Shown here one piece after another: positions 22,870-31,075 of a stretch of DNA of 36,410 nucleotides (within the stretch, counting starts at the first letter, position 1; the number at the start of each line of letters is the position of its first letter). Under the pieces are notes generated by a model, which worked only from the letters and a program-made list of their open reading frames with translations, made no database searches and was not told the origin of the DNA. The position numbers and the translations under genes were made by a program. Where the stretch lies: assembly GCA_023393125.1 (NCBI GenBank), contig JAEWMQ010000112.1:1-36410 (forward strand), in the 5' to 3' direction. This stretch comes from Bacillota bacterium (GTDB lineage Bacteria; Bacillota; Clostridia; Lachnospirales; Cellulosilyticaceae).

Positions 22870-23962
22870 GCTCTACCTCTAGCTCCTCTAGTACTTCAAG
22901 TAAATAGAGAATAGCAAGTGCTTGTCCATAAGGCATAGATTTGATTTCAATGTCTTTATAGAACTGTTTGGATTCTCTACCCATAGCTGTTCCATAAGAT
23001 ACCTGGTCCACAGTACCCTCATCTGATATATAGCCTAGTACTGGTTCTAATGCTTTCATAGCACAGCTTGTATATTCTTGATCTATTAAGCCCATATGTA
23101 CTGCACGTAATATACCGTAAGCGAATCCGCAGGTTGCACTTGTTTCCACGTAAGAGGTTGCATCATCGATTAATGTGTGCCACATTCCAGATGGATTTTG
23201 GTAATGTTTTAAAGCATCAATCTGGTTTTGTAATGTTTCTACTAAGAACCTACGAACAAAATCTTCACATGGCACTAATGCTAGGAATTCAGGAATAGCT
23301 GCTGTAATCCAGCTGTTTCCTCTTCCCCAGAAGGCTTCTACGAAGTTATGATTGCCTTCGAAGGTCCAACCATGATACCATAATCCAGTCTTTTTATCTG
23401 CAAGATATTTTATATGTATTAAGAATTGATATTTAGCCTCTTCAATATAGGCATTATTTCCTTCAATTCTCCCGAAGTTTGCTAAGAATAATACCGTCAT
23501 AAATAATGTATCATCCCATAATTCTTCATTATTTAATGTATCGGAAGTAAGGTGTTGAAATCCACCACTTTTTGTTCTTGCTAATCCATTCATAGCCCAT
23601 TCTGCCCATTCAAGACAGATTTCATGATACTTTTCATTTTTTGTATGCTCATATACATAAGATAGGGCTAATAATGGTGCATATGTATTGATATTTTTTG
23701 CTGGTAACCCAACTTCTAATCTTTCTTCATAATATCGAAGTAGTATATCCAAATATTTATCTTCTTTAGTTTTCTCAAATAATTTCCAAATTCCGAATAA
23801 CCCAACCCCTTGAGTCCATTCCCAGCATTGATATTTTCTACAATCATCACCCGCAAGATTTTTTGATTTCATATTCTCTAAAAAGATTGTATCTTCTTCA
23901 TATAATACACTCTCAAAAGAATCTACCAATATTAACAATTTGTCCTGTATCGCATTTAGCAT
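22862..23962 (-). CDS. GH105-type unsaturated uronyl hydrolase (operon B)
   Basis: This 366-residue, probably cytosolic, (alpha/alpha)6-barrel enzyme resembles YteR/YesR and related GH88/GH105 members. It hydrolyses the unsaturated uronic acid left at the non-reducing end after a polysaccharide lyase. Visible blocks are YQCWEWTQGVGLFGIWKL (45-62), ELWDDTLFMTVLFLAN (147-162) with the likely catalytic Asp150/Asp151, and the FWGRGNSWITAAIPEFL segment (211-227). It overlaps the upstream gene by 7 nt and the MFS gene by 8 nt, so all three are tightly coupled. Whether it prefers unsaturated glucuronyl or galacturonyl ends, and the adjacent sugar, is not clear from sequence. There is no signal peptide. 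Confidence 0.88.
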   Translation of the reverse strand: MLNAIQDKLLILVDSFESVLYEEDTIFLENMKSKNLAGDDCRKYQCWEWTQGVGLFGIWKLFEKTKEDKYLDILLRYYEERLEVGLPAKNINTYAPLLALSYVYEHTKNEKYHEICLEWAEWAMNGLARTKSGGFQHLTSDTLNNEELWDDTLFMTVLFLANFGRIEGNNAYIEEAKYQFLIHIKYLADKKTGLWYHGWTFEGNHNFVEAFWGRGNSWITAAIPEFLALVPCEDFVRRFLVETLQNQIDALKHYQNPSGMWHTLIDDATSYVETSATCGFAYGILRAVHMGLIDQEYTSCAMKALEPVLGYISDEGTVDQVSYGTAMGRESKQFYKDIEIKSMPYGQALAILYLLEVLEELEVERG

Positions 23963-25704
23963 GGTATATTACTACCTCCCGATTGTTTTCTCTTAATTGT
24001 TACGACTTTTTCAAATGGAGTATATTCATTTAGGAATATTGTGTATCCTGTATCATTAAACTCTTCCCCACTGTAGTGTCCTTGGAATTGATGTGTACCA
24101 AATCCAGGTCCAATTTCAACAGTATTATCGTTGTGATGTACCTGTACATATCCATTTCGAAGAATTATACTCTGTCCTTTGGTTGCTTTTAAATAAAATT
24201 GGTCATTCTCCACTGTGGAGCCAGCTGGAATACAAAATTGTAAACGCAGTGGCACACCATCTAATCCTTGACTACCCACTTTTAATTCTAAGCCTTCCTC
24301 CAGCTCTTTAACTGTCACCGTAACCTTTAATTCGCTATTTACTAAGATGTCTCGTTTGGTATGATCCATCTTCCACCAGTCAGTGGTATCTACTTTTTCT
24401 GCAAATGGTTGATAGTAACTTGCCTGTACAGTCGATTCAAGTCTGTACTCCCCATCTTCCTCTACCAATGTTTCTGGTGTAAAAGTTCTTACACTACCAA
24501 TGCTCTCGCCTATCTTTAGATAAACCAATGTTTCTTTAATTTTTAGGAATAGAAAATCACTTTTTCCTCTTAATAAACTGTAACCATACGCTGGTGTTTT
24601 CACACGTAATACACCCGCTTCTTCGTAATACTTACGATAAGTATCTAAAAACCCATAACCTCTAAATTCATAGTTAGCCATTTCATCATGAAGCATTATA
24701 ATATGGAGACATTCTGGGGCAATATCCCCACGAAGCATATTATCACGGATAATCTTATGTGCTGCTGCATCAAATTCACGATATAACATATCTGTCATAA
24801 TATCTTGCTTAACGAACTCCTTAGCACATTTAGAATTACTCTCTTGCTCACTCACATAAAGAGATGCCATATAAAGATATTGATAGAAGTATTTGTCCGG
24901 ATAATCAGCTTTACCTTGATCTTGTCTAGTGGAATTTTGAGTAAAGATTGTATCATCAGGATCAAAGTATGTAAGCATCATATGAAGATTTCTAGAAATA
25001 TAGCCTAGATAAGTTACATCTTTTGACTCTTCATACATAGCCATCATGGCATTGTTTACAACGGCATTGTAATTTCCTGTAGAACGCTCTGCATACTCAC
25101 CTTCACTGTTTCCATCAATTCCTTCATCTAAATACTGCTTTAGACGGACATGAATCTGATTATGTAATTTGTGTTCTGGGAATAAGTTTGCACCTTGCAT
25201 TAACGCAGCTGAAATTCCCCAGCGGTGGTTCGGAGTATGAAAACCTCCGATTGTAATGGACTCTAGTGCATCATAGAGTAATACTTTATATTTTTCTTGT
25301 AAATGCTTAAGTCTTTTAACTTGTTCTTCTGGTGCTACTTTCTCATATTTTACTAATAATTGATAAGAAGCAATTAATCTTTTGAAACAAAAAGATGTAT
25401 CTGCTGCTGATTTAAAGTTACAGGAAGGATAGTCGAAACTACCTTCCTCTCTCTGACAACGTCTTACAAAATCAAGAGCTAGGTCCATTGCCTCATAAAG
25501 CTTATCACTGTAGTGAAAAGTACTCTCTTCATTACAGTATACAGCCACTGCATTAGCCAACATATAAATCGTAGGCTTAGCTTCGATAATTTCAGTAGGC
25601 ATTGCACCGTAATCTTTACGATTGGAATCTTTTATTTGAGTATCTAAAAAATGTTGTACACGCCTTTCTGCAGAACGGATTATATGTCCAATATAACGTC
25701 TCAT
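23956..25704 (-). CDS. putative toroid-fold glycan-active enzyme, family uncertain (operon B)
   Basis: The 582-residue protein lacks a signal peptide. The first ~390 residues are helix-rich with YxxxxxAxxxxV-type repeats expected of an (alpha/alpha)6 toroid; the last ~190 look beta-rich, ending in FEKVVTIKRK. Conserved-looking motifs are TPNHRWGISAAL, EGEYAERSTGNYNAVVNNAM and TIFTQNSTRQDQGKADYP. The Asn/His/Tyr-rich motifs recall heparinase II/III-type lyases and some recently defined uronidase families (for example GH154), but I cannot assign it to one. It sits between a permease and a GH105 hydrolase and overlaps the latter by 7 nt. It may be the lyase or hydrolase that feeds GH105. The ribosome-binding site is weak (AGGGTGA). 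Confidence 0.7.
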   Translation of the reverse strand: MRRYIGHIIRSAERRVQHFLDTQIKDSNRKDYGAMPTEIIEAKPTIYMLANAVAVYCNEESTFHYSDKLYEAMDLALDFVRRCQREEGSFDYPSCNFKSAADTSFCFKRLIASYQLLVKYEKVAPEEQVKRLKHLQEKYKVLLYDALESITIGGFHTPNHRWGISAALMQGANLFPEHKLHNQIHVRLKQYLDEGIDGNSEGEYAERSTGNYNAVVNNAMMAMYEESKDVTYLGYISRNLHMMLTYFDPDDTIFTQNSTRQDQGKADYPDKYFYQYLYMASLYVSEQESNSKCAKEFVKQDIMTDMLYREFDAAAHKIIRDNMLRGDIAPECLHIIMLHDEMANYEFRGYGFLDTYRKYYEEAGVLRVKTPAYGYSLLRGKSDFLFLKIKETLVYLKIGESIGSVRTFTPETLVEEDGEYRLESTVQASYYQPFAEKVDTTDWWKMDHTKRDILVNSELKVTVTVKELEEGLELKVGSQGLDGVPLRLQFCIPAGSTVENDQFYLKATKGQSIILRNGYVQVHHNDNTVEIGPGFGTHQFQGHYSGEEFNDTGYTIFLNEYTPFEKVVTIKRKQSGGSNIPC

Positions 25705-25715
25705 AATACTTCACC

Positions 25716-26552
25716 CTAGCCCTTCACCCCAGTTGTTGCAATTCCCCCAGTGATGTATTTTTGAAGGAAGATAAAAATGATGATAATTGGTAACATCGAT
25801 AAGATAGAAGCTGCTAGAATCGCATTCCAATTTACCCCCATTGTCCCAATAAAACTTTTGATTGCAATCTGAATTGTAAATTTCTTTTGATCAGATAATA
25901 CTATTAATGGAAGAATATAATCATTCCATCTCCATACAAATGAGAAGATGATTAATGTTACTGTAACCGAAGAACCAAGTGGCAACATTATACGTGTAAA
26001 GATTTTAAATTCACTTGCACCATCAAGTCTCGCAGATTCTACTAACGATAGTGGAATTGACATATAATGTTGACGATACATAAATATTCCTGTTGTTGTT
26101 GTAACTACGGGTAAGATAACCCCCCAGATATTATTGTATAATCCTATTTCAGAAATGACAGTAAACTGAGAAATAGTAAGTATCTCACCTGGGATTAATG
26201 TTCCTAATAAGAAGATAGCAAATACTTTATTTGTATATTTAATTTCTTCACGATAAATAGCCAATGCATAGCCACACATAGCACTAATAACAACTGTAAT
26301 TGCTGTACCGACTACTGCAATGAATAAACTATTTTTTACGTATTGGAAAAATCCACCCTCAATTACTCCTTTATAAGAATCTAAGCTAAATACTTCTGGT
26401 AAAAAGTGTAATGGATAGCTAAATAACTCACTAGAATCTTTAAAGGAACTCATGAATAGCCATATGATTGGGAAGATCATTACTGCTGCTACAGCTAATC
26501 CTGTAAGGGTAAAAAGTACTGTTAATATTGTCTTTTTTTGCTTTGGAGTCAT
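25716..26552 (-). CDS. carbohydrate ABC transporter permease, MalG type (operon B)
   Basis: This 278-residue CUT1 permease has six predicted membrane segments. Its EAA loop is LVESARLDGASEFKIFTRIM followed by LPLGSSV (about residues 170-196), and the typical C-terminus is FLQKYITGGIATTGVKG. It overlaps the partner permease by one nucleotide and is followed 11 nt later by the toroid enzyme gene. No ATPase gene is near, so a shared one is expected. Confidence 0.95.
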   Translation of the reverse strand: MTPKQKKTILTVLFTLTGLAVAAVMIFPIIWLFMSSFKDSSELFSYPLHFLPEVFSLDSYKGVIEGGFFQYVKNSLFIAVVGTAITVVISAMCGYALAIYREEIKYTNKVFAIFLLGTLIPGEILTISQFTVISEIGLYNNIWGVILPVVTTTTGIFMYRQHYMSIPLSLVESARLDGASEFKIFTRIMLPLGSSVTVTLIIFSFVWRWNDYILPLIVLSDQKKFTIQIAIKSFIGTMGVNWNAILAASILSMLPIIIIFIFLQKYITGGIATTGVKG

Positions 26553-27445
26553 TATACTTCACCACCTTTTGTAAACTTAAACTGAGCTGCTGCAATTACA
26601 ATAAAGATTAAACTTAGTACAACACCAACTGCAGATGCATATCCATAACGATATTGTGTAAACCCTTGATCAAACATATATTGAATAATATATGTAGTGG
26701 ATGTACCAGGGCCACCTGCTGTAATACCTTGAACTAGTGCATATTCTTTTAATAAGCTCACACTTGATAATAATAGAACGATAAATGTTGTTGGCATTAA
26801 CATTGGCAACGTAATTCTAAAGAATGTTTGTATGCCTGTAGCGCCATCCACATTAGCTGCTTCATATACTTCTCCAGGGATGTTTTTAATACCACCGACG
26901 AACATAATCATATAGAAACCTGTGGATGCCCAGTTAGATGCAAAACTAATTACAAATGTAGCTAAAATCGGATTCAGTGCCCATTCAAGTGGCTTACCAC
27001 CAAAGTATTGAATAATAAAGTTTACTAGACCATATTCTTGTCCAAACATCCAGTTAATAGTGATACCAACAACTAGTGCTGATATCAATACTGGAATATA
27101 TGTACATGTACGAACAATTGTATTTCCTTTTAAAAACTTAGATGTTACTAACATAGCGATAAGTAATGGCACGATTATTTTAAATGGTAAGCTAAATAAT
27201 GCATATATAAATGTTCTTCCTATCGCTTTATAAAAATCTGCACTTTGAAATAATTTAATAAAGTTATCTAATCCAGCAAATTCCAGAGTTTTCCATCCAT
27301 CATAATTTGTAAAGGCTAATCCAACACTTAAAAATAATGGGATGATGAAAAACAGGGAAAATAACACTAATGCTGGAGCAACAAAGAGCCAAAATGCACT
27401 CTTATTAGAAAAGGCTTTTTTATTTTTCTTCATGTATTTATCCAC
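26552..27445 (-). CDS. carbohydrate ABC transporter permease, MalF type (operon B)
   Basis: This 297-residue CUT1 permease begins with a Lys-rich tail and AFWLFVAPALVLFSLFFIIP as first membrane segment. The EAA loop is EVYEAANVDGATGIQTFFRI followed by TLPMLMP, and TAGGPGTSTTYIIQYMF is the conserved late motif. It lies 25 nt after the binding-protein gene and overlaps the next permease by 1 nt. Confidence 0.95.
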   Translation of the reverse strand: MDKYMKKNKKAFSNKSAFWLFVAPALVLFSLFFIIPLFLSVGLAFTNYDGWKTLEFAGLDNFIKLFQSADFYKAIGRTFIYALFSLPFKIIVPLLIAMLVTSKFLKGNTIVRTCTYIPVLISALVVGITINWMFGQEYGLVNFIIQYFGGKPLEWALNPILATFVISFASNWASTGFYMIMFVGGIKNIPGEVYEAANVDGATGIQTFFRITLPMLMPTTFIVLLLSSVSLLKEYALVQGITAGGPGTSTTYIIQYMFDQGFTQYRYGYASAVGVVLSLIFIVIAAAQFKFTKGGEV

Positions 27446-27470
27446 CTTTATTCAGATTCTGTCACACACT

Positions 27471-28754
27471 CTACTCGGCAATTACCCATCCTGATGATGA
27501 AGAAAGTTCCTTAGCGAACGCATCTAATGCCTCTTTTGCTGTCATTTCACCACTTACTGCACGTTTAATATAGTCTCTGTACTCATTGTCTTTATAAGTT
27601 CTCCAAGAAGAACTTTCATCTACCATAAAGGTATCTGTTACATGTGCAACTTCTGCTTGTAATACCTCAAAGTCTGCTGCTGCTTTTTCGCTTTCTGGTT
27701 CATACACTACATTTTTAAGAGCAGAAAGACCTGCATCTTCTTGGATATAGTTTTTGAAGTTTGCTTCTGTGTAGAACCATTTAATGAAGTCTTCTGCTAA
27801 TGCACTGTTTTTAGCTCCCTCTGGAATTGCTAATGCCGCACCACCGATAATTGCTGCTTGAGAATCAGTTCCTTTTGGAGAAGGCATTACGCCAAATTCA
27901 AATTTACTAATATCACTTAGCATTGGGTTATAGTTCCAAGACCCAGATAAGAGAATGCCCACATCACCATTTTTAAAATATTCTACTGGGTTATCTGTAG
28001 AACCACCTGCCCAGATTGCTTTTGGCATAACACCGTCTTCATTTGCTTTTACGAATTGTTCTAATGTAGCAACATTTTGGGCACTGTTTACAGTTACCTC
28101 AAATGTATCTCCTGATTTTCCTACAAGAGAGCCACCATTTGCATACATTAAGATGTCATATCTCGCTCTAGATACATCCGCTGCAAATCCATATTTCACT
28201 CCGCCATCTTGTTGAAGTTTTGCTGCGTTTTCGTAAAGTTGATCCCAAGTCCAAGGATTTTCTGTAGTAGGGACTTCGATTCCTGCTTTTGCGAATGCAT
28301 CTGCATTATAATAAAGGTTTGTAATTGTGAATTGAGATGGTGCGCCTGAAATCTTATCAGACGTAAAATCCTTACCAACGATTTTAAGTGCAGATTCTTC
28401 AAATTGACTTAAATCTACTACTGCACTCATATCTTTGAATTCATCTGGATATAATTGATGAAGTCTTGTCGTACTAATTAAATCAGGAAGGTCTTTGTTT
28501 TTAGCCATTGCTGGGAATTTTGCAAGCTGATCATCGTGAGAGATGATAATCCTCTCAACTTCCACACCCTTTTCCTCCGCCCATTTACTTAGTGCATTGT
28601 TGAGCGCATCTTCTTTTCCAGGCTCTTCTGATAATAATACCTTTATCTTGTTACTAGCACCTGAGGTTTCTTGCGCTCCTCCACATGCTACTAATGACAT
28701 TCCCATTGCTGTTGTAAGTACACCAAGTGTTAATTTTTTCATCCATTTATGCAT
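27471..28754 (-). CDS. sugar ABC transporter solute-binding lipoprotein (operon B)
   Basis: This 427-residue family 1 binding protein has a signal sequence ending in lipobox LVAC, with Cys24, then GGAQETSGASN. It would be tethered to the outer membrane face and deliver oligosaccharides to the two permeases. GDVGILLSGSWNYNPML is the typical ligand-cleft segment. AGGAGG lies 8 nt before the ATG. It follows the ROK kinase gene after 41 nt. It differs clearly from the operon A binding protein, so the two importers probably take different sugars. Confidence 0.95.
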   Translation of the reverse strand: MHKWMKKLTLGVLTTAMGMSLVACGGAQETSGASNKIKVLLSEEPGKEDALNNALSKWAEEKGVEVERIIISHDDQLAKFPAMAKNKDLPDLISTTRLHQLYPDEFKDMSAVVDLSQFEESALKIVGKDFTSDKISGAPSQFTITNLYYNADAFAKAGIEVPTTENPWTWDQLYENAAKLQQDGGVKYGFAADVSRARYDILMYANGGSLVGKSGDTFEVTVNSAQNVATLEQFVKANEDGVMPKAIWAGGSTDNPVEYFKNGDVGILLSGSWNYNPMLSDISKFEFGVMPSPKGTDSQAAIIGGAALAIPEGAKNSALAEDFIKWFYTEANFKNYIQEDAGLSALKNVVYEPESEKAAADFEVLQAEVAHVTDTFMVDESSSWRTYKDNEYRDYIKRAVSGEMTAKEALDAFAKELSSSSGWVIAE

Positions 28755-28795
28755 ATTCTAAGCCTCCTAATGTATATATAATGATTTATGATTTT

Positions 28796-29743
28796 TTATT
28801 GTAAAAATGCTGCGCCAATAATCCCCGCATCATTTCCCAAGCTTGCTTTTTGAATCACTGTCTGAATTTCTGCATCAGATGTGTAGGATTCTTCTCTTAC
28901 CTGTTTTTGTAATGAATCAAGGAATAAATCCGCTGCTGCACTAATGCCCCCACCGATACATATTACATCTGGTTGAAATAGGTTTATTAAGTTGGTCAAC
29001 CCTGTTGCAAGATAATCTGTATATTGATTCAATATCTTAATTGCTATGTCATCTCCTGCCTTTACGCAGTCACAAATCATTCGCCCGTCTAACATCTCCT
29101 GATTTTCTTTCCATTTCTTATATAGTAAAGAATCCACATGATTTTCAATTTTTTCTGTGGCCATTGTAATCAATGCAGTAGCAGAACCATAAGCTTCAAA
29201 ACAGCCTTTTCTCCCACAAGTGCAAGGACGTCCACCCTTCTCTATTACCATATGTCCAAATTCTGCAGCTGCGTAATTGCAGCCTTCTAATAGCTTGCCA
29301 TCTAAAATGACTCCACCTCCAACTCCTGTACCTAATGTAACCATTAAAAAGGATTTGATATGGTTTACGTCTCTAACAAGATATTCTCCTAATGCTGCTG
29401 CATTAGCATCATTATCAAAACGAACTTGACAATGTAATCTTTCTTCCAGCCAGCTTGTCACTGAAACCTTATTAAAGTTCAGATTATTAGCGTATTCCAA
29501 TATTCCCGTGGATTTATTTGCAGTTCCAGGAACCCCTATACCGATTTGTTTAATGTCCGATAATGACATGTCTACGTTTTTAAGCAATGTATGTATTAAT
29601 TGAACTATATCCTCTAGGATCTCTACTCCTGATCTCTCTGCTTTAGTAGGAATACTATCTCTATGAAGAATCTGGTATTTATCATCTACAATTCCAACGG
29701 CTATATTAGTTCCACCTAAATCGATCCCGATTCGATATTCCAC
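28796..29743 (-). CDS. ROK-family sugar kinase
   Basis: This 315-residue cytosolic kinase phosphorylates a hexose, candidates being glucose, mannose, GlcNAc or ManNAc. It shows the ATP motif DLGGTN (8-13), the catalytic Asp112 in FDNDANAA, the EFGHM sugar-binding segment (161-165), and the zinc site of His164 with Cys174, Cys176 and Cys181 (CTCGRKGC). There is no DNA-binding domain at the N-terminus, so it is a kinase rather than a NagC/XylR-type repressor. The start is a GTG about 11 nt after AAGGAG. It is the first gene of operon B, next to nagA/nagB, which favours an N-acetylhexosamine or mannose substrate (inference). Confidence 0.92.
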   Translation of the reverse strand: MEYRIGIDLGGTNIAVGIVDDKYQILHRDSIPTKAERSGVEILEDIVQLIHTLLKNVDMSLSDIKQIGIGVPGTANKSTGILEYANNLNFNKVSVTSWLEERLHCQVRFDNDANAAALGEYLVRDVNHIKSFLMVTLGTGVGGGVILDGKLLEGCNYAAAEFGHMVIEKGGRPCTCGRKGCFEAYGSATALITMATEKIENHVDSLLYKKWKENQEMLDGRMICDCVKAGDDIAIKILNQYTDYLATGLTNLINLFQPDVICIGGGISAAADLFLDSLQKQVREESYTSDAEIQTVIQKASLGNDAGIIGAAFLQ

Positions 29744-30006
29744 AACTAAAACATCTCCTTTCTACTTCTATCTACGTCATATAAAGTTCATAGGTTATAT
29801 AAAGTAATATTGCTTATTATTTATATAGTCTTTTCTTGATTATAATGAAAAATATGCCTTTATTCTATGTTTTATATTGCTTTTTTTAAATAAATATTTG
29901 CATTTATTGCTTTTTACTTGTACAATATACTTAAATTTTATACGAAAATACTTATTTCAATGTTACATTTCAACATTTTTCCCATAAAGAAATAGGAGGA
30001 TACACC
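29744..30006. promoter_or_regulatory. divergent control region of operon B and its AraC regulator
   Basis: TATTGCTT occurs three times in the same orientation, at 29808-29815, 29875-29882 and 29905-29912; the last two extend to TATTGCTTTT and are 30 nt apart, about three helical turns. They are candidate binding sites for the divergent AraC-type regulator. On the plus strand TTGCAT (29898-29903), a 17-nt spacer and TACAAT (29921-29926) form the promoter for the regulator gene, and one repeat lies in its spacer, so autoregulation is possible. A TATAAT on minus (29839-29844) has no good -35, which fits activator dependence. Confidence 0.55.
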
Positions 30007-30930
30007 GTGCACAAAGACTACCTATCTGTGTTATATGAAAAAAACTACCAAATCACTATTTCTGATAAGAAGAAAAAACTCTTTCATTATTTTGATTACG
30101 ATGAGCGTTCCTCAGAAATAAATATGGAGTTTGAACACTTTCATGACTTCTTTGAAATCCATATTCTATTAAGTCCAGAAGCCAATCACTTGATTCAAGG
30201 CCAGCGTTATCAAATAAAAAAGCATGACATCGTCTTATTAAAACCCCAAAAATTACATAAATCAGAATACCCTGTAGGAGCACCAAGCAAACGTCTTATT
30301 ATAAACTTTTCCTATTCCAAATCTTACTTAGAGGATCATTCAGCCTTCAAAACACTATTAGATATTTTTTATGAACATGATTGTATATATCGCTTTGATT
30401 CCATACAACATAATGAAGTATTTAGTATATTAAACAAAATTTACCTTACTTCAAAACAGCCTATCTCTAGTGAACTAAAGGAAATGTTAATACAAAATTA
30501 CTTTTTAGAATTCCTATATACCTTACAAAATTTAAAAACTTATAATATGTACACACCGGATAAAATAGAAGATGAGCTAAAAAATAAGATTTATATGATT
30601 GCTGCATATATTCACAAAAACTATGACAAACCATTATCATTAAATATGTTAAGCAAAGAATTTTACATTAGTTCTTTTTACTTGTCTCATCAATTCAAGC
30701 GAATTACTGGATATGCGCTTATTCACTATATTCAAATGACTAGAATTCGTAATGCGCAATACGCACTGCTCCATAGTCATGAAAAAATCATAGTTATTGC
30801 AGAAAACTGTGGATTTACAAGTTCGTCTCAGTTTAATCGGGTTTTCTTAAGAATCTGTGGCGTCTCCCCTTCGGAATACCGCAAAAATAGAATTAGTACA
30901 ATAGGAAATGATTTCTTCAATCTAGACTAA
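30007..30930 (+). CDS. AraC-family transcriptional regulator with cupin N-terminus
   Basis: The protein has 307 residues. Residues 25-110 look like a sugar-sensing cupin (EHFHDFFEIHILLS, LIQGQRYQIKKHDIVLLKPQKLHKSE), and residues 200-298 form the double helix-turn-helix domain with ISSFYLSHQFKRITG and CGFTSSSQFNRVFLRICGVSPSEYRK. The start is GTG, 6 nt after AGGAGGA. It is divergent from operon B and is its likely activator, responding to a sugar inside the cell. Thus operon B uses a one-component regulator where operon A uses a two-component system. Confidence 0.94.
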   Translation: MHKDYLSVLYEKNYQITISDKKKKLFHYFDYDERSSEINMEFEHFHDFFEIHILLSPEANHLIQGQRYQIKKHDIVLLKPQKLHKSEYPVGAPSKRLIINFSYSKSYLEDHSAFKTLLDIFYEHDCIYRFDSIQHNEVFSILNKIYLTSKQPISSELKEMLIQNYFLEFLYTLQNLKTYNMYTPDKIEDELKNKIYMIAAYIHKNYDKPLSLNMLSKEFYISSFYLSHQFKRITGYALIHYIQMTRIRNAQYALLHSHEKIIVIAENCGFTSSSQFNRVFLRICGVSPSEYRKNRISTIGNDFFNLD

Positions 30931-31010
30931 TCTTAACCCTCTACTTAGCCAATTGCTTGTTCTACATATAACCAGATCCAATAGAACTAAGTTTTTGATT
31001 ATACAATAAA

Positions 31011-31056
31011 CAATAAGGGACAGTTCTTTCGTTATTGAAAGAACTGTCCCTTATTG
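31011..31056. repeat. perfect 20-bp palindrome, REP-like, likely also a terminator
   Basis: CAATAAGGGACAGTTCTTTC (31011-31030) is followed by a 6-nt loop and its exact reverse complement (31037-31056). The GGGACAGTTCTTT core resembles the GGGACGGTTCTTT palindromes that are dispersed in many Firmicutes genomes, often with IS200-like transposases. It sits between the convergent AraC gene and GH38 gene and could end both transcripts, though the tails are only moderately T-rich. Confidence 0.75.
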
Positions 31057-31075
31057 TTAGTATCAAAAGTAACTT

